NCBI RefSeq assembly: GCF_032854445.1
Contig: NC_088296.1
Span: forward strand, 13,926,706 to 13,990,705
Direction of reading: 5' to 3'
From: Liolophura sinensis
Lineage: Eukaryota; Mollusca; Polyplacophora; Chitonida; Chitonidae
DNA length: 64,000 nt
The notes under the pieces were generated by a model, which did no database searches, was not told where the DNA came from, and saw nothing but the letters and a program-made list of their open reading frames with translations. Below are positions 23,040 through 34,605 of this stretch, in pieces. Every line of letters starts with the position of its first letter. The first letter of the stretch is position 1. A program made the translations under genes and the position numbers.

Positions 23040-25074
23040 GGCATGAGCCTTACACAGTCTCTTAGGACCAAAGAGAAAAAAAAGTTTTCAAAGATTTTTG
23101 AGACAAGATCCTAGTTTTAAGCCAGCACAATGTACATCTAACTTGTGTAAATAAAATGCACTGTTTCATACATGTTTTTGTAGATTTTGTAGCTGTTGTC
23201 AGTCATTGAACTAGGCGTTGTTAGTAGTACGTCCGCACTTGTGGTTCCTGTGCACATCCGTATACACTGTACTCACAGAGGCAGTTACTTAGGCTTTTTT
23301 TACTAGAATCTGTTTCAGTTTTTTTCTTTGTGTATGAACAATTTCTGCATGCGAAACTTTTTTTAGGTCCCTTGGGAAATTTGGTAGTTGTATACATGTA
23401 TCTGGTTTAGTTGATTTTCATTGCATGTACACGTGTATGTAGAATGAATCTCCACTATTAAAGTTTACGTGTACATGTATGTGTAGATGTGAACTGTTTA
23501 TACTAATATACTCTGTACATGTAAGATTTGGTAGCTTTTAGATTTTAGCTTTTATCTTTTGCATTATTAATTTAGATTTTTACTGATTTCTTGCAAAATA
23601 GATCATAAGTAGCACAGCTAGTTTCCGCTCATCCAGTTAACCCTAGCTCCGTCCTTAATAGGAGAGGGTGAACTTTAATTGTGGCACCAATCAAAATCGT
23701 TGTTTCAAAAGAAAAATGTATGTAGTGACTGGCCATATTCAAAGCAAGAATTTGATTGGACAATCCGTGCACGAACTAGAAATTCATCTGGATATTACTT
23801 TTAGGCATGTCTGTTGTTATAATAATTAAATTTAAAGTGGTTACAGCACAGATTTTTAGAGCAAACAAAAAGGATCAGCATAAATGGAGTCAAACTTTTG
23901 CTATTATTTTAGAACAGCCTTAATGTTAAACTTTCACAACATATCAACCTGGTTTGTGCACATTATCGTTTAAATTTTATAACAAAGATCGTAAAATGCA
24001 TGATATGGGTTACTTTGTAACATTTTCAAACTTTAAATAGAATTATTTTAATACTAAAAATTGTACATACACAAACTCAATGTTGTCTGAAAGTTCATGA
24101 TTTTGGGCTTTTCTAAAATAACATCAACAGGAAAATTCCATTGGACTCCGGTATATGACTCCCATTATATGACTCCCAGGACAAGCTCTTGGTTCAACCC
24201 TTGTCTATGATGATACTGGGACTCTAGGGGATTCCCCTGCCTGTACTGTACAGTCTTGCTGCCTATATTGCTTATAAACATTAATTAGGATTTCTGCCAA
24301 AGTTGTGGACCGGGGGTTATTTTTATTTAACTTCATTAATTGAGTGGACAAAAAACATAGAAAAAAATGCCTAAGGAGGAATATTTGAAATGGTACATGT
24401 GGGTTTATCAGTTGAATAGATAAGTATATATAAGTTGATTCCTGCTTGATTGTTTATCCCAGTTATTAGACTAATCTTCCTGGTGTAAAAACTCTGAGAA
24501 ATGACCTGCAGCGTGTTTGCTTTTCTGTGTAGGTTTTATTATATTTAAAACATTTTTCGTTCGGTGCTTGTCATTTCTCTTGAGTTGTAAGATTTATTTT
24601 CTTGAATGTTAAACTGGTTTGAGTGTTTCTTGTTGGTGAGCATGCTATTCGGGTGTGGATTCTGGAGAAGATGTCATTTACACATGTACTTGTACATCTA
24701 GCTATTTTACCTCTCTCCATCTCTCTCTTACATATGGTAAGTCACCTAACATTTCACCTGTGACTACGATACACATTTGGTCAGGTTTAAGGAAAGTTTT
24801 TGTGGTTTGTTTGGAAGATAGAATGATATTGTGCTGGAGATATCTAAGCTTCAGCAGAAAAAAAAACTAACATTTTATAACACAAGTTTTAGGTCATTTA
24901 CAAATTAAAAGCATTATCTCTTTGTTGTGAGAAAACCCCTTTTTTTTTTTTTGTTATTACAAAATATCCTACATGCTGTTTTATATACATTCATTTGGCT
25001 GGAGTTTTATGTTTTTTTAGTACTGTAACATACATGTAGTCTCAGATTTGTAATTTTCTTTTTTTAATTTTTAG
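23040..25074. other. Long intron (exons 8-9), last part, no gene recognised
   Basis: AT-rich intron with no family match, no tandem repeat of note and no SINE copy that I could identify. Confidence 0.55.
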
Positions 25075-25260
25075 ATTCTTTGAGCTGTTTGAGAAATATG
25101 ATGGTTACAAGACGGGCCAGCTTAAGCTGAAGCAGCCCAAACACTTACAGGAGGTTCTGGACATTGTCCGCTACCTTCTCCAGGAACACCAGGTGCGACC
25201 TGACCCAGAGATTGAAGAGAAGAAGGCCAAACTGGAACAGCTCAAACTCGTCCTCGAAAT
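25075..25260 (+). CDS. PPIP5K: PPIP5K exon 9: phosphatase-like domain, [13 protein letters not shown] segment
   Basis: The acceptor TTTTTAG is followed by [20 protein letters not shown], then [19 protein letters not shown], a charged stretch and [11 protein letters not shown]. This aligns to human [30 protein letters not shown]. The donor is GTGAGT after AT, so the next exon must begin with G to complete Met. Both candidate exons 10a and 10b do so. Confidence 0.96.
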
Positions 25261-25587
25261 GTGAGTGTTCACCATCGGTGCTTTCTACTCTACATTCTTA
25301 TTTCCGAATGAATTCATACCTAAGACTGGTTTGGCGCTTGGCACAAGTAATGGAATACGGGCCAAGTACTTGTCAGGTGGGTGTCAGTATATTATCATGA
25401 ATGTGACTAGGTGTCATGTCTGGTGTTGTGGCCATAATATTCCAGTGAGGCAGCACTAAAATGGTTGGATTTCCCATTGCAGGCATGTAACTGTAAAGAA
25501 GAGGGATCCACAAATGTAAATGTGTTGATTTACATTTCTGATTTAGTTTACTCCAAAGTTTGCTTATCTTTTTGTTTCCTCCATTGT

Positions 25588-25645
25588 GAAACTATCATGA
25601 GTCAATGTGTGAAACATGTTTCACACATTGACTCATGATAGTTTC
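25588..25645. repeat. Perfect 58-bp palindrome
   Basis: Two 29-bp arms meet without a spacer at GAAACA|TGTTTC (centre between 25616 and 25617). The right arm begins TGTTTCACACATTGACTCAT and every base pairs with the left arm. A shorter inverted repeat (GTAGGCT...AGCCTAC) follows immediately. Confidence 0.97.
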
Positions 25646-25649
25646 CCAT

Positions 25650-27085
25650 GATTGTAGGCTACTCATGATAGCCTACCGTGATCTCTTTCCATTCATGCAT
25701 TTACACGTCTCCGGTTTCTCCAGTGATTGTAAAACCATGTATATATGTACTTGTACATGTAATTTTGTTCAAACACCCATTGCTTTCTCATCTTGGGTCT
25801 TTTATATCATCAACAGTATTTAAAGAAACAAATAATATCTTCTTTCAATAGCATCAGTTGTAAAACCTTCTCACACTAACATAGTTCATTTAAATACTAT
25901 TCACGTCTGATAAAAAAAAAAGTGCATTGGCTGTATGTTAATTATGTTAATTATGGCATGTGAAATTACTAACACGGCTAAAGTGCACTTTAATGCAATC
26001 TGTCATTAAACTTTAAGTTCATTTTTGTCAGATGTTAATATCTAACTATAAAACGTTTGTGGTACCAGTCCATACTTCCTTATGTGACTGAATGGCCTGG
26101 TGTTTCAAACCATTTTAACGCGTTTAATAATCTGGCTATTAAAGTATAATGACTCGATTTTCATGTTTCACTAATACCTGCACTTGTGAACAACATGCTG
26201 TGAACATAATATGTTGGCACATCTGCTCTAGCTGGCATGGCCACATGTACATGTATATACAGTGACACGAATAAATTTGGATGATGAAATGTTCCAGCTC
26301 AAAAATTGTAATACATGTCTGCATATAATATGTTTTAACATGACAACCTGCAGTACTACAAGCCAAGCTACATGTCAGGCTTAACACTATAGGCCAAGCT
26401 CACTCTTAGCAGGCCATTACCATTCCGAAGATATGTCTTTGCAGCAACCATAGGCTTTTCCTGGTCATTTAATTATGCCTGGGTGATAACTCAAATTTTA
26501 ATTTTTGTCATTTATTTATGACTAAAATTATGAAATATTTATGAAAAGAAATTATGAATATTTGCTTGGTATAGTGTCATATTTTGGATGACTTAGACTG
26601 AATTAGAGGCATCATATTGATATTGTAGCTCTTAAAAACAAAAAACACGAGCCCTGACCTGAACAATGGGACCTTACAAAAACAACACCAACTTGCTATT
26701 ATTCAGACCAAACTTTTAAATATCTATTGTATATAATTGTCATGTTAGCTACAAGGGCATTTGAAGGAGTTTACTGTTACTGCATTTTACCTTAAATTTC
26801 CAGAAGTGCACATAAGCCATAAAATAATACTGTTAATCTGTTTATGGTAAGAAATCAATCAAATTTCACACAAAAAAACAAAAAAAAATGTTAGGTGGAT
26901 GAATTAATGAGAATCAAGCAAAGAGTGTCACTTGAAAAAAATATTAAATTTTAGATGAAGTGCAGTACTGCGTATTTGAGCTGTTTTCTGTTGTGACTTA
27001 CAGTTGTTGTGACTTACAGTCGTTGTGACTTTTTACCTTTACCTCTTTCACACGTGTTGACTGTCTTGACTGCGCATGTTAACAG
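25650..27085. other. Intron between exons 9 and 10a, nothing further recognised
   Basis: AT-rich sequence without recognisable genes or clear repeats. GTTGTGACTTACAGT is duplicated just before the acceptor of exon 10a. Confidence 0.55.
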
Positions 27086-27171
27086 GTATGGTTACTTCTC
27101 CGGGATTAATCGTAAAGTTCAGCTCAAGTACCAGCCAAATGGCCGTCCTAAGAGATCCTCCAGCGAAGATG
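27086..27171 (+). CDS. PPIP5K: PPIP5K exon 10a: [17 protein letters not shown] segment
   Basis: The acceptor TTAACAG is followed by G completing Met, then [20 protein letters not shown] and PKRSSSED. This is close to human [19 protein letters not shown]. The donor is GTAATG after one base of an Asp codon, which exon 11 (AC GAC TCG) completes, so 9-10a-11 is a fully in-frame chain. It is therefore the default exon at this position. A second version of the same segment lies 6.2 kb downstream (10b). Confidence 0.95.
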
Positions 27172-27561
27172 GTAATGCTCTATCTTTTTGTCTTAGGTTA
27201 TGTGTACTCTGTAATAAAATATGTGCTGAACATACTATTCTTCAACCTTTTCTGAAGTGCCATACACACAGTGGGCTTTATCTCACAAAATGGTTTGGCA
27301 AACGCATATCTGTTCCACCAGCTGTTTCCCATTCTCAAATTTGTAGAGCTCCAAAGGAAAAATTTACAACAGTTTTTGTTTTTTAGCATGTATAAAATGA
27401 TGAAAACATACATGTAGATTATCAGAAATGGTGAAATATATTTACATCTTTCTTTCTCTTTCATTGGTATAGCATAATTACCAAATTGAATTATTTGGCA
27501 CATTTTTTTTGTCATTAATTTCTCTGGCTGTAGGACTGTGATAATCTTCTTTTAGTCTGCG

Positions 27562-27925
27562 AAAATGGGTTTAAATGTAAACTGCGAAATGGGTTTAAAT
27601 GTAAACTGCGAAATGGGTTTAAATGTAAACTGCAAAATGAGTTTAATTGTAAACTGTGAAATGGGTTTAAATGTAAACTGCAAAATGGGTTTAAATGTAA
27701 ACTGCAAAATTGGTTTAAATGTAAACTGTGAAATGGGTTTAAATGTAAACTGCAAAATTGGTTTAAATGTAAACTGCGAAATGGGTTTAAATGTAAACTG
27801 CGAAATGGGTTTAAATGTAAACTGCAAAATTGGTTTAAATGTAAACTGCGAAATGGGTTTAAATGTAAACTGCGAAATGGGTTTAAATGTGAACTGTGAA
27901 ATGGGTTTAAGTATAAACTGCAAAG
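27562..27925 (+). repeat. 24-bp minisatellite, about 15 copies
   Basis: The unit is GGGTTTAAATGTAAACTGCG followed by AAAT. GTTTAAATGTAAAC is nearly self-complementary. It is intronic, downstream of exon 10a. Confidence 0.97.
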
Positions 27926-28769
27926 ACTGTTCATCTACATATATACATTTATCTATTACACCGTTTTATTATGTATATACATAAATGACTGCAATCTGTA
28001 GCATACGTTTGACCAAAAATTAACAGTACGAAAACAGACAATCTGAATTTCTGAAAAAAAACCATGGCGTATTCTCCTCGGATTTTGGAATGTTGTGACA
28101 TCAGAGTGGCCCTAATTCGTTCATCAGACCATCATTGTCACAAAAATGAATATATTTTTTTAATCATTAATGATAGATACCAGCAATGACGTCACTACAT
28201 CATGAAGTGATGGACATTTTCCATTACAACGTTACGTTGAAAAGATTGCAAAGATGTATGTTAAAAATGTTATATTATTTTAATGAAGAAAACTTCCACA
28301 AACTTTAGTGTCCAATAATAATAAAAAAAAGATGTAGACAAAATTTAAAGTGTTGCAGTTTGCCTTAAATCAGGGTTTTGGGTGGGGATTTTCCCACGCC
28401 TCAGGTATGTACATGAACACAAAATAACTGACGTTTTTTCAGGAATTGCTGAAGTGGCAACGACGTCTGATGTGACGTCTGATGTGACGTCTGGTGTAAC
28501 GTCTGAAGTACCTGAGGAATTTGTAGTGACCCTAGAAACTTTGATGTACTGTATGATTCTCCCAAGTTCATGTGTACTACTCAAGAAAAGTATGGGATAT
28601 TCCAGTTTGTGTTGATTTTCTTGAAAGTAGAATCGCTTAAATATCAGCTGTGAAGTTGGACACTCGTCAGAAGACACGAGTATCATACTAGGGCTGTCAC
28701 ATGATCGGAATCTGGTTGTGATGAGTTTTGGAAATTTGCATTCAAATTTTTGTCCTTAGGTTTCATTAC
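27926..28769. other. Intron sequence with a short GACGTCTGATGT tandem
   Basis: Three to four copies of GACGTCTGATGT at about 28463-28505. Otherwise nothing recognised. Confidence 0.6.
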
Positions 28770-28925
28770 TCTCCGGCCGTACATATGAAGGTCTGCCAGC
28801 AACCTGCGGATGGTCGTGGGTTTCCCCCGGGCTCTACCCGGTTTCCACCCACCATAATGCCAGCCGCCGTCGTATAAGTGAAAAATTCTTGAGTATGGTG
28901 TAAAACACTAATCAAAAAAAAAAAA
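28770..28925 (+). repeat. SINE body and tail
   Basis: GGTCTGCCAGCAACCTGCGG, CCCGGTTTCCACCCACCATA and GTCGTATAAGTGAAAAATTC are followed by an A-rich end. The head is missing. Confidence 0.92.
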
Positions 28926-29439
28926 GAAATCGGTTTCATTAAGCTTGACTAACTATAAAATTACAACTGAAACATATGCAAATCAATCCTTGCTAGATGT
29001 GTCAAAGTTATTGGTAAACTATTTATTTAGAAAGATATTGAATATGAATAGCTTAATTTATGGAATATCCCCTGCTTTTTTTTAGTAGTATATTGTTGAG
29101 TTTTAATATTGTTCATGTTGCAGGTTGATCTATTTGGAATTCATTTAAGTTAAGACAAATCAGAAGGCAGAACAGTGTTTGACCTAAACATTTTGCCTTA
29201 ATAATGGAAAATAAAGATAATGAAACAGTACTTGGTGCTAAATTTTACATTTTTCTTCCAATAGCATATAATATTGCTTTCGAAAAAAGCCTCCAAATGG
29301 CTTTCTAAGATAATACATGTGGTAGCTTTGTTAAGTGTGAAATGCTAGGTCATATACTGTATACTTCATGTAGTGCCATAAGTTTTTTTTTGACATGTTT
29401 GACATAAAATAATTAGCTACCCACGTCTTCTAATTACAT

Positions 29440-29608
29440 CCAGCTGTACAATGGGAAGGTCTGCTAGCAACCTGCAGATAGTCTTGGGTTTCCCCCGGGC
29501 TCTGCCTGGTTTCCTCCCTCCATAATGCAGGCCGCCATCATATAAGTGAAATATTCTTGAGTATGGTGTAAAACACCAATCAAATAAATAAATAAATAAA
29601 TAAATCTC
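29440..29608 (+). repeat. SINE body and tail
   Basis: GCTAGCAACCTGCAGATAGT, TCCATAATGCAGGCCGCCAT and CAAATAAATAAATAAATAAA match the main SINE without its head. Confidence 0.92.
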
Positions 29609-30094
29609 CAAATTTTAAATAATAATATTTTCTAATAAACCAAAGAGAATGATGGTTTTGTTTAGAACCAAAAAAATACAAATATGAGTACAAAATCACA
29701 GAGCATGGTATATGGTAGGCCTATGTGGCTATTACTGTTTAAAGATCCGACCAAATGATGTGATGCTTTAGAAGAAATGGGCGCTGCAGTAGTTATTTCT
29801 ATGTCAAACGATGCAGGTCATAGTTCTGATTTGTTTTCAGCCAAGTTTTATCCCGGCTTTAGTTATACAGATTGCATATTACGGTTTCTTACAGTTGCAG
29901 TTAGCAATTTGATCTTTTAATATTCCATTTTGTTGTTGCAATCTGCTTGTTTGTGTTGTGTTTACTGCTTTAATGACACATTCTGGACTGCATAACAAAT
30001 TTAATGTTTATTACTCATACAAACTTCACATGCACATTTGTGTTTTAATCTTTTAAATTTTATTATTACATCAATCTGTATTCATTTATTTTAT

Positions 30095-30365
30095 TTATTT
30101 ATTTATTTATTTGATTGGTGTTTTACGCCGTACTCAAGAATATTTCACTTATACGATGGTGCCCAGCATTATGGTGGGAGGAAACCGGGCAGAACCCGGG
30201 GGAAGCCCACGACCATCGGCAGGTTGCTGACAGACCTTCTCACATACGTCCGGAGAGGAAGCCAGCACAAGCTGGACTTGAACTCACAGCGACAGCATTG
30301 GTGAGAGACTCCTGGGTCATTACGCTGCGCTAGCGTGCTAAGGGACTGAACCACGGAGGCCTTGT
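30095..30365 (-). repeat. tRNA-derived SINE, full length, minus strand
   Basis: The copy runs from a (TTTA)n tail at the left to the head GGACTGAACCACGGAGGCC at the right. It retains the full body and both internal promoter-like blocks. Confidence 0.93.
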
Positions 30366-30524
30366 TGTATTCCTTTTCAGTTTTGATGTGTTTTAAATTT
30401 TTGGGTTGTATTGAAAAAATTATTTGTATTAATAATGTATAGTGTTCGTAACAGTATGGCTGGATATTGAGTGTTTCAACCAGTGGTTTTCATATAATAC
30501 ATGTATAATCATGTTCTACATGGA

Positions 30525-30760
30525 GCTGGTTGGGCCCAGTTGGCTAGCGCAGCATAATGACCCAGGAGCCTCTCACCAATGCGATTGCTGTGAGTTCAAA
30601 TCCAGCTCATGCTGGCTTCTTCTCCGGTCGTATGTGGGAAGGTCTGTTAGCAACCTGCCGATGGTCGTGGCTTTCCCCCAGGCTGTTATAATGCTGACCG
30701 CCGTCGTATAAGTGAAATATTCTTGAGTACTATGTAAACACCAATCGAATAAATAAATAT
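30525..30760 (+). repeat. tRNA-derived SINE, nearly full, plus strand
   Basis: The head CAGTTGGCTAGCGCAGCATA and box B-like GAGTTCAAATCCAGC are followed by body and tail. The CTCTGCCCGGTTTCCACCCA segment is deleted. It lies 165 bp from the opposite-facing copy at 30095-30365, so the pair could fold back. Confidence 0.92.
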
Positions 30761-31088
30761 ATACATGAAACTGTAACACTTTGTAACTTGTGCATAGTTT
30801 TTGTATAGGAACCTCCGTGGCTAAACAGTTTCTCATCTTTCTCATCCGATCAAACCTAAACCAGTTAGATTGCTTGTGGCAATTTCAATATTAGTAGTTT
30901 ACCATAGGGTTCATTGTGATATTCATCGTATTCCTGGTGCATTTACTTTACATCACTGGGTTTCCTTCACCCATAAATGCTGTACATGTAACCATTCAAG
31001 CTACATTTTGTGAAAACAGCGTTAAGAAGCTAATAACATCACAGAATAAGATCTTGGTTGTTATTTGACGGACCACCTGGTCACATTC

Positions 31089-33320
31089 TTAATGGTTTGG
31101 TTTATTGTCTGCCAACATGTATGAGATATGATTTGGCATATTGTCTGCCAACAGGTATGAGGTATGATTTGGCATATTGTCTGCCAACAGGTATGAGGTA
31201 TGCTTTGGCATATTGTCTGTCAACAGGTGTGAGGTATGATTTGGTTTATTGTCTGCCAACAGGTATGAGATATGATTTGGTTTATTGTCTGCCAACAGGT
31301 ATGAGGTATGGTTTGGTTTATTGTCTGTCAACAGGTATGAGGTATGATTTGGTTTATTGTCTGCCAACAGGTATGATGTATGGTTTGGTTTATTGTCTGC
31401 CAACAGGTATGATGTATGGTTTGGTTTATTGTCTGCCAACAGGTATGAGGTATGGTTTGGTTTATTGTCTGCCAACAGGTATGAGGTATGGTTTGGTTTA
31501 TTGTCTGTCAACAGGTATGAGGTATGGTTTGGTTTATTGTCTGCCAACAGGTATGATGTATGGTTTGGTTTATTGTCTGCCAACAGGTATGAGGTATGGT
31601 TTGGTTTATTGTCTGCCAACAGGTATGATGTATGATTTGGCATATTGTCTGCCAACAGTCAGGTATGAGGTATGATTTGGTTTATTGTCTGCCTACAGTC
31701 AGGTATGAGGTGTGATTTGGTTTATTGTCTGCCAACAGTCAGGTATGAGGTATGATTTGGTATATTGTCTGCCAACAGTCAGATATGAGGTATGATTTGG
31801 CATATTGTCTGCCAACAGGTATGAGGTATGCTTTGGCATATTGTCTGTCAACAGGTGTGAGGTATGATTTGGCATATTGTCTGCAAACAGGTATGAGGTA
31901 TGCTTTGGTTTATTGTCTGCCAACAGTCAGGTATGAGGTATGGTTTGGTTTATTGTCTGCCAACAGTCAGGTATGAGGTATGATTTGGTTTGTTGTCTGC
32001 CAACAGTCAGGTATGAGGTATGATTTGGCATATTGTCTGCCAACAGTCAGGTATGAGGTATGGTTTGGTTTATTGTCTGCCAACAGTCAGGTAGGATGTA
32101 TGATTTGGCTTATTGTCTGCCAACAGGTATGAGGTTTGAGGTATGATTTGGCATATTGTCTGCCAACAGTCAGGTATGAGATGTGATTTGGCATATTGTC
32201 TGCCAATAGTTAAGTATGAGGTATGATTTGGTTTATTGTCTGCCAACAGTCAGGTATGAGGTATGATTTGGTTTATTGTCTGCCAACAGTCAGGTATGAG
32301 GTATGATTTGGCTTTTTGTCTGCCTACAGTCAGGTATGAGGCATGATTTGGTTTATTGTCTGCCAACAGTCAGGTATGAGGTATGATTTGGTTTATTGTC
32401 TGCCAACAGTCAGGTATGAGGCATGATTTGGTTTATTGTCTGCCAACAGGTATGAGGTTTGAGGTATGATTTGGCATATTGTCTGCCAACAGTCAGGTAT
32501 GAGATGTGATTTGGCATATTGTCTGCCAATAGTTAAGTATGAGGTATGATTTGGTTTATTGCCTGCCAACAGACAGGTATGAGGTATGATTTGGTTTATT
32601 GTCTGCCAACAGTCAGGTATGAGTATGATTTGGTTTATTGTCTGCCTACAGTCAGGTATGAGGTATGATTTGGTTTATTGTCTGCCAACAGTCAGGTATG
32701 AGGTATGATTTGGTTTATTGTCTGCCAACAGTCAGGTATGAGGTATGATTTGGTATATTGTCTGCCAACAGTTAAGTATGAGGTATGATTTGGTATATTG
32801 TCTGCCCAAACAGTCAGATATGAGGTATGATTTGGTATATTGTCTGCCAACAGTTAAGTATGGAGGTATGATTTGGTTTATTGTCTGCCAACAGTCAGGT
32901 ATGAGATATGATTTGGTTTATTGTTGGCCAACAGTCAGGTATGAGGTATGATTTGGTATATTGTCTGCCAACAGTTAAGTATTAGGTATGATTTGGTTTA
33001 TTGTCTGCCAACAGTCAGGTATGATTTGGTATATTGTCGCCAACAGTCAGGTATGAGCATGATTTGGTTTATTGTCAGCCTACAGTCAGGTATGAGGCAC
33101 GATTTGGTTTATTGTCTGCCAACAGTCAGGTATGAGGTATGATTTGGCATATTGTCTGCCAACAGGTATGAGGTATGTTTGGTTTATTGTCTGCCTACAG
33201 TCAGGTATGAGGTATGATTTGGTTTATTGTCTGCCAACAGTCAGGTATGCGGTATGGTTTGGTTTATTGTCTGCCAACAGTCAGGTGTGAGGTATGATTT
33301 GGTTTATTGTCTGCCAACAG
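31089..33320 (+). repeat. 36-40-bp minisatellite carrying the exon 10b acceptor, about 58-60 copies
   Basis: The unit is TTTATTGTCTGCCAACAG followed by GTATGAGGTATGATTTGG, with a common variant that adds TCAG before GTATGAG. The last unit is the acceptor and start of exon 10b. Each unit places an acceptor-like CAACAG directly against a donor-like GTATGA. Upstream acceptors would give Met-Tyr-Glu-Val-stop. Blocks of variants are repeated, for example about 31105-31230 resembles 31790-31885. Confidence 0.96.
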
Positions 33321-33423
33321 GTATGAGTTTAGTGGGATTCACCGTAAGGTGCAGATAAAGGATCAGCCCTACTCTGTGCAGAAGTCTAAGGCCACGCCCC
33401 CAGCAAACCGCAGGACGATGAAG
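33321..33423 (+). CDS. PPIP5K: PPIP5K exon 10b: duplicated alternative version of exon 10a
   Basis: The acceptor CTGCCAACAG is followed by G completing Met, then YEFSGIHRKVQIKDQPYSVQ and KSKATPPANRRTMK, with a likely donor GTGCTT. The first 16 residues are homologous to exon 10a (FSGI-RKVQ--QP), so this is a tandemly duplicated exon. It joins exon 9 in phase, but its donor ends in phase 0 whereas exon 11 needs phase 1. Direct 10b-to-11 joining would meet TGA. It would need a private partner exon, an alternative exon 11 acceptor (AG at 35374-35375 would restore frame), or it is a relic. The acceptor itself is the last unit of a minisatellite of about 2.2 kb. Confidence 0.7.
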
Positions 33424-34444
33424 GTGCTTGCTTGGGTTTACAGTTATTTTTCGCCTTCAAGCAGACATTTTATTGCTGTTACTGTTATATATTACAGTTA
33501 CACGATTAACTTCATAACCATCACTGTATATTACATTTGTATGCCTCATGTGTGCCAGTTTGTGTTTGTTTTTTGTGTGACATACTAAGTCCTCACCTGC
33601 TTAATTATTCAGATACTAATTATTCAGCTGCAAGTTCATGCCCACTTAACTTTATGCTGAACAGTTTTTTTTTTTTTTTGTTTGCCGAAAACTGTGTTTT
33701 GAATTTAATATAATAACACATCATGAAAATGTGAACATTTTTTAAAATTAAAATGAAATTCAATACCCTAAATTCTTCAACCTTTTCAACGACCACAGCA
33801 ACCAATATTTTGAAGCATTCCGAGAGAACTGTGGGTGTAGAAAAATAATATGCACAGATTTTTGGACCATTTTTAGGGTCATTTTCATGATAACTGTGTG
33901 CATAAATACTTCTACTGATAACAATGCTTTAGTGGTTGAAAAGATTGAAGAGTTATAGTAGCTTGGAATTTTAAAAGATATACAATTCTGAAATTTCAGT
34001 GTCATGAGAATATGTCACTTTTTTTTTCATGCATTATTTCATAAAATGTGAATGTAAACCCCATGCAAGTTGAGTACATGTACCATGTAATTCTTCTACT
34101 AGGTCTCCTGTGAATTACCTCCCTTGCCACATAACCATGACAACTGCAGCTTCAGATATTTACAGGTCACTGAAATTTTCAGAGCTTTATTCATCATGCT
34201 GGGATGAAGGAAAATTTCATCTTTCCATTCATCTCTCGTAAACATGTTTATGCATGGGAGGAGGAAAGTGCGTGAAAATGTTTTATGAGCGAACAAATTC
34301 ATGTTACATTGTGCATACATGCATGGAGAGCATCAATGTGATTCGTGTTTGTTGTGAAAAAAACGAAAACGGTTTTTTAATTATAATGAAAAATGACGTA
34401 GCAGTATATAGGCCCTGGTCTCCTCCTCTATTCTGCTTTACATT
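33424..34444. other. Intron after exon 10b, nothing recognised
   Basis: A search by eye for a phase-0 partner exon for 10b found no convincing candidate. Confidence 0.5.
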
Positions 34445-34605
34445 TATTTAAATTATTTATTTTTTTTGGTGTTTTACGCCGTACTCAAGAATATTTCACT
34501 AATACGACAGCGGCCAGCATTATGGTGGGAGGAAAGCACACGGGGCCCAGGGGAAATACACAACCATATACGCAGGTTGCTGCAGACCTTCCCATGTATG
34601 GTGTA
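34445..34605 (-). repeat. SINE tail and body, minus strand
   Basis: TTTTTTGGTGTTTTACGCCG and TATTTCACTAATACGACAGC begin the tail side. The copy ends within the body near CAGACCTTCCCATG. Confidence 0.92.

Noticed and set aside
31058-31675. 205-codon plus-strand frame and 188-codon minus-strand frame
   Set aside because: Both translate the exon 10b acceptor minisatellite. Only the last unit plus 33321-33423 has PPIP5K similarity.
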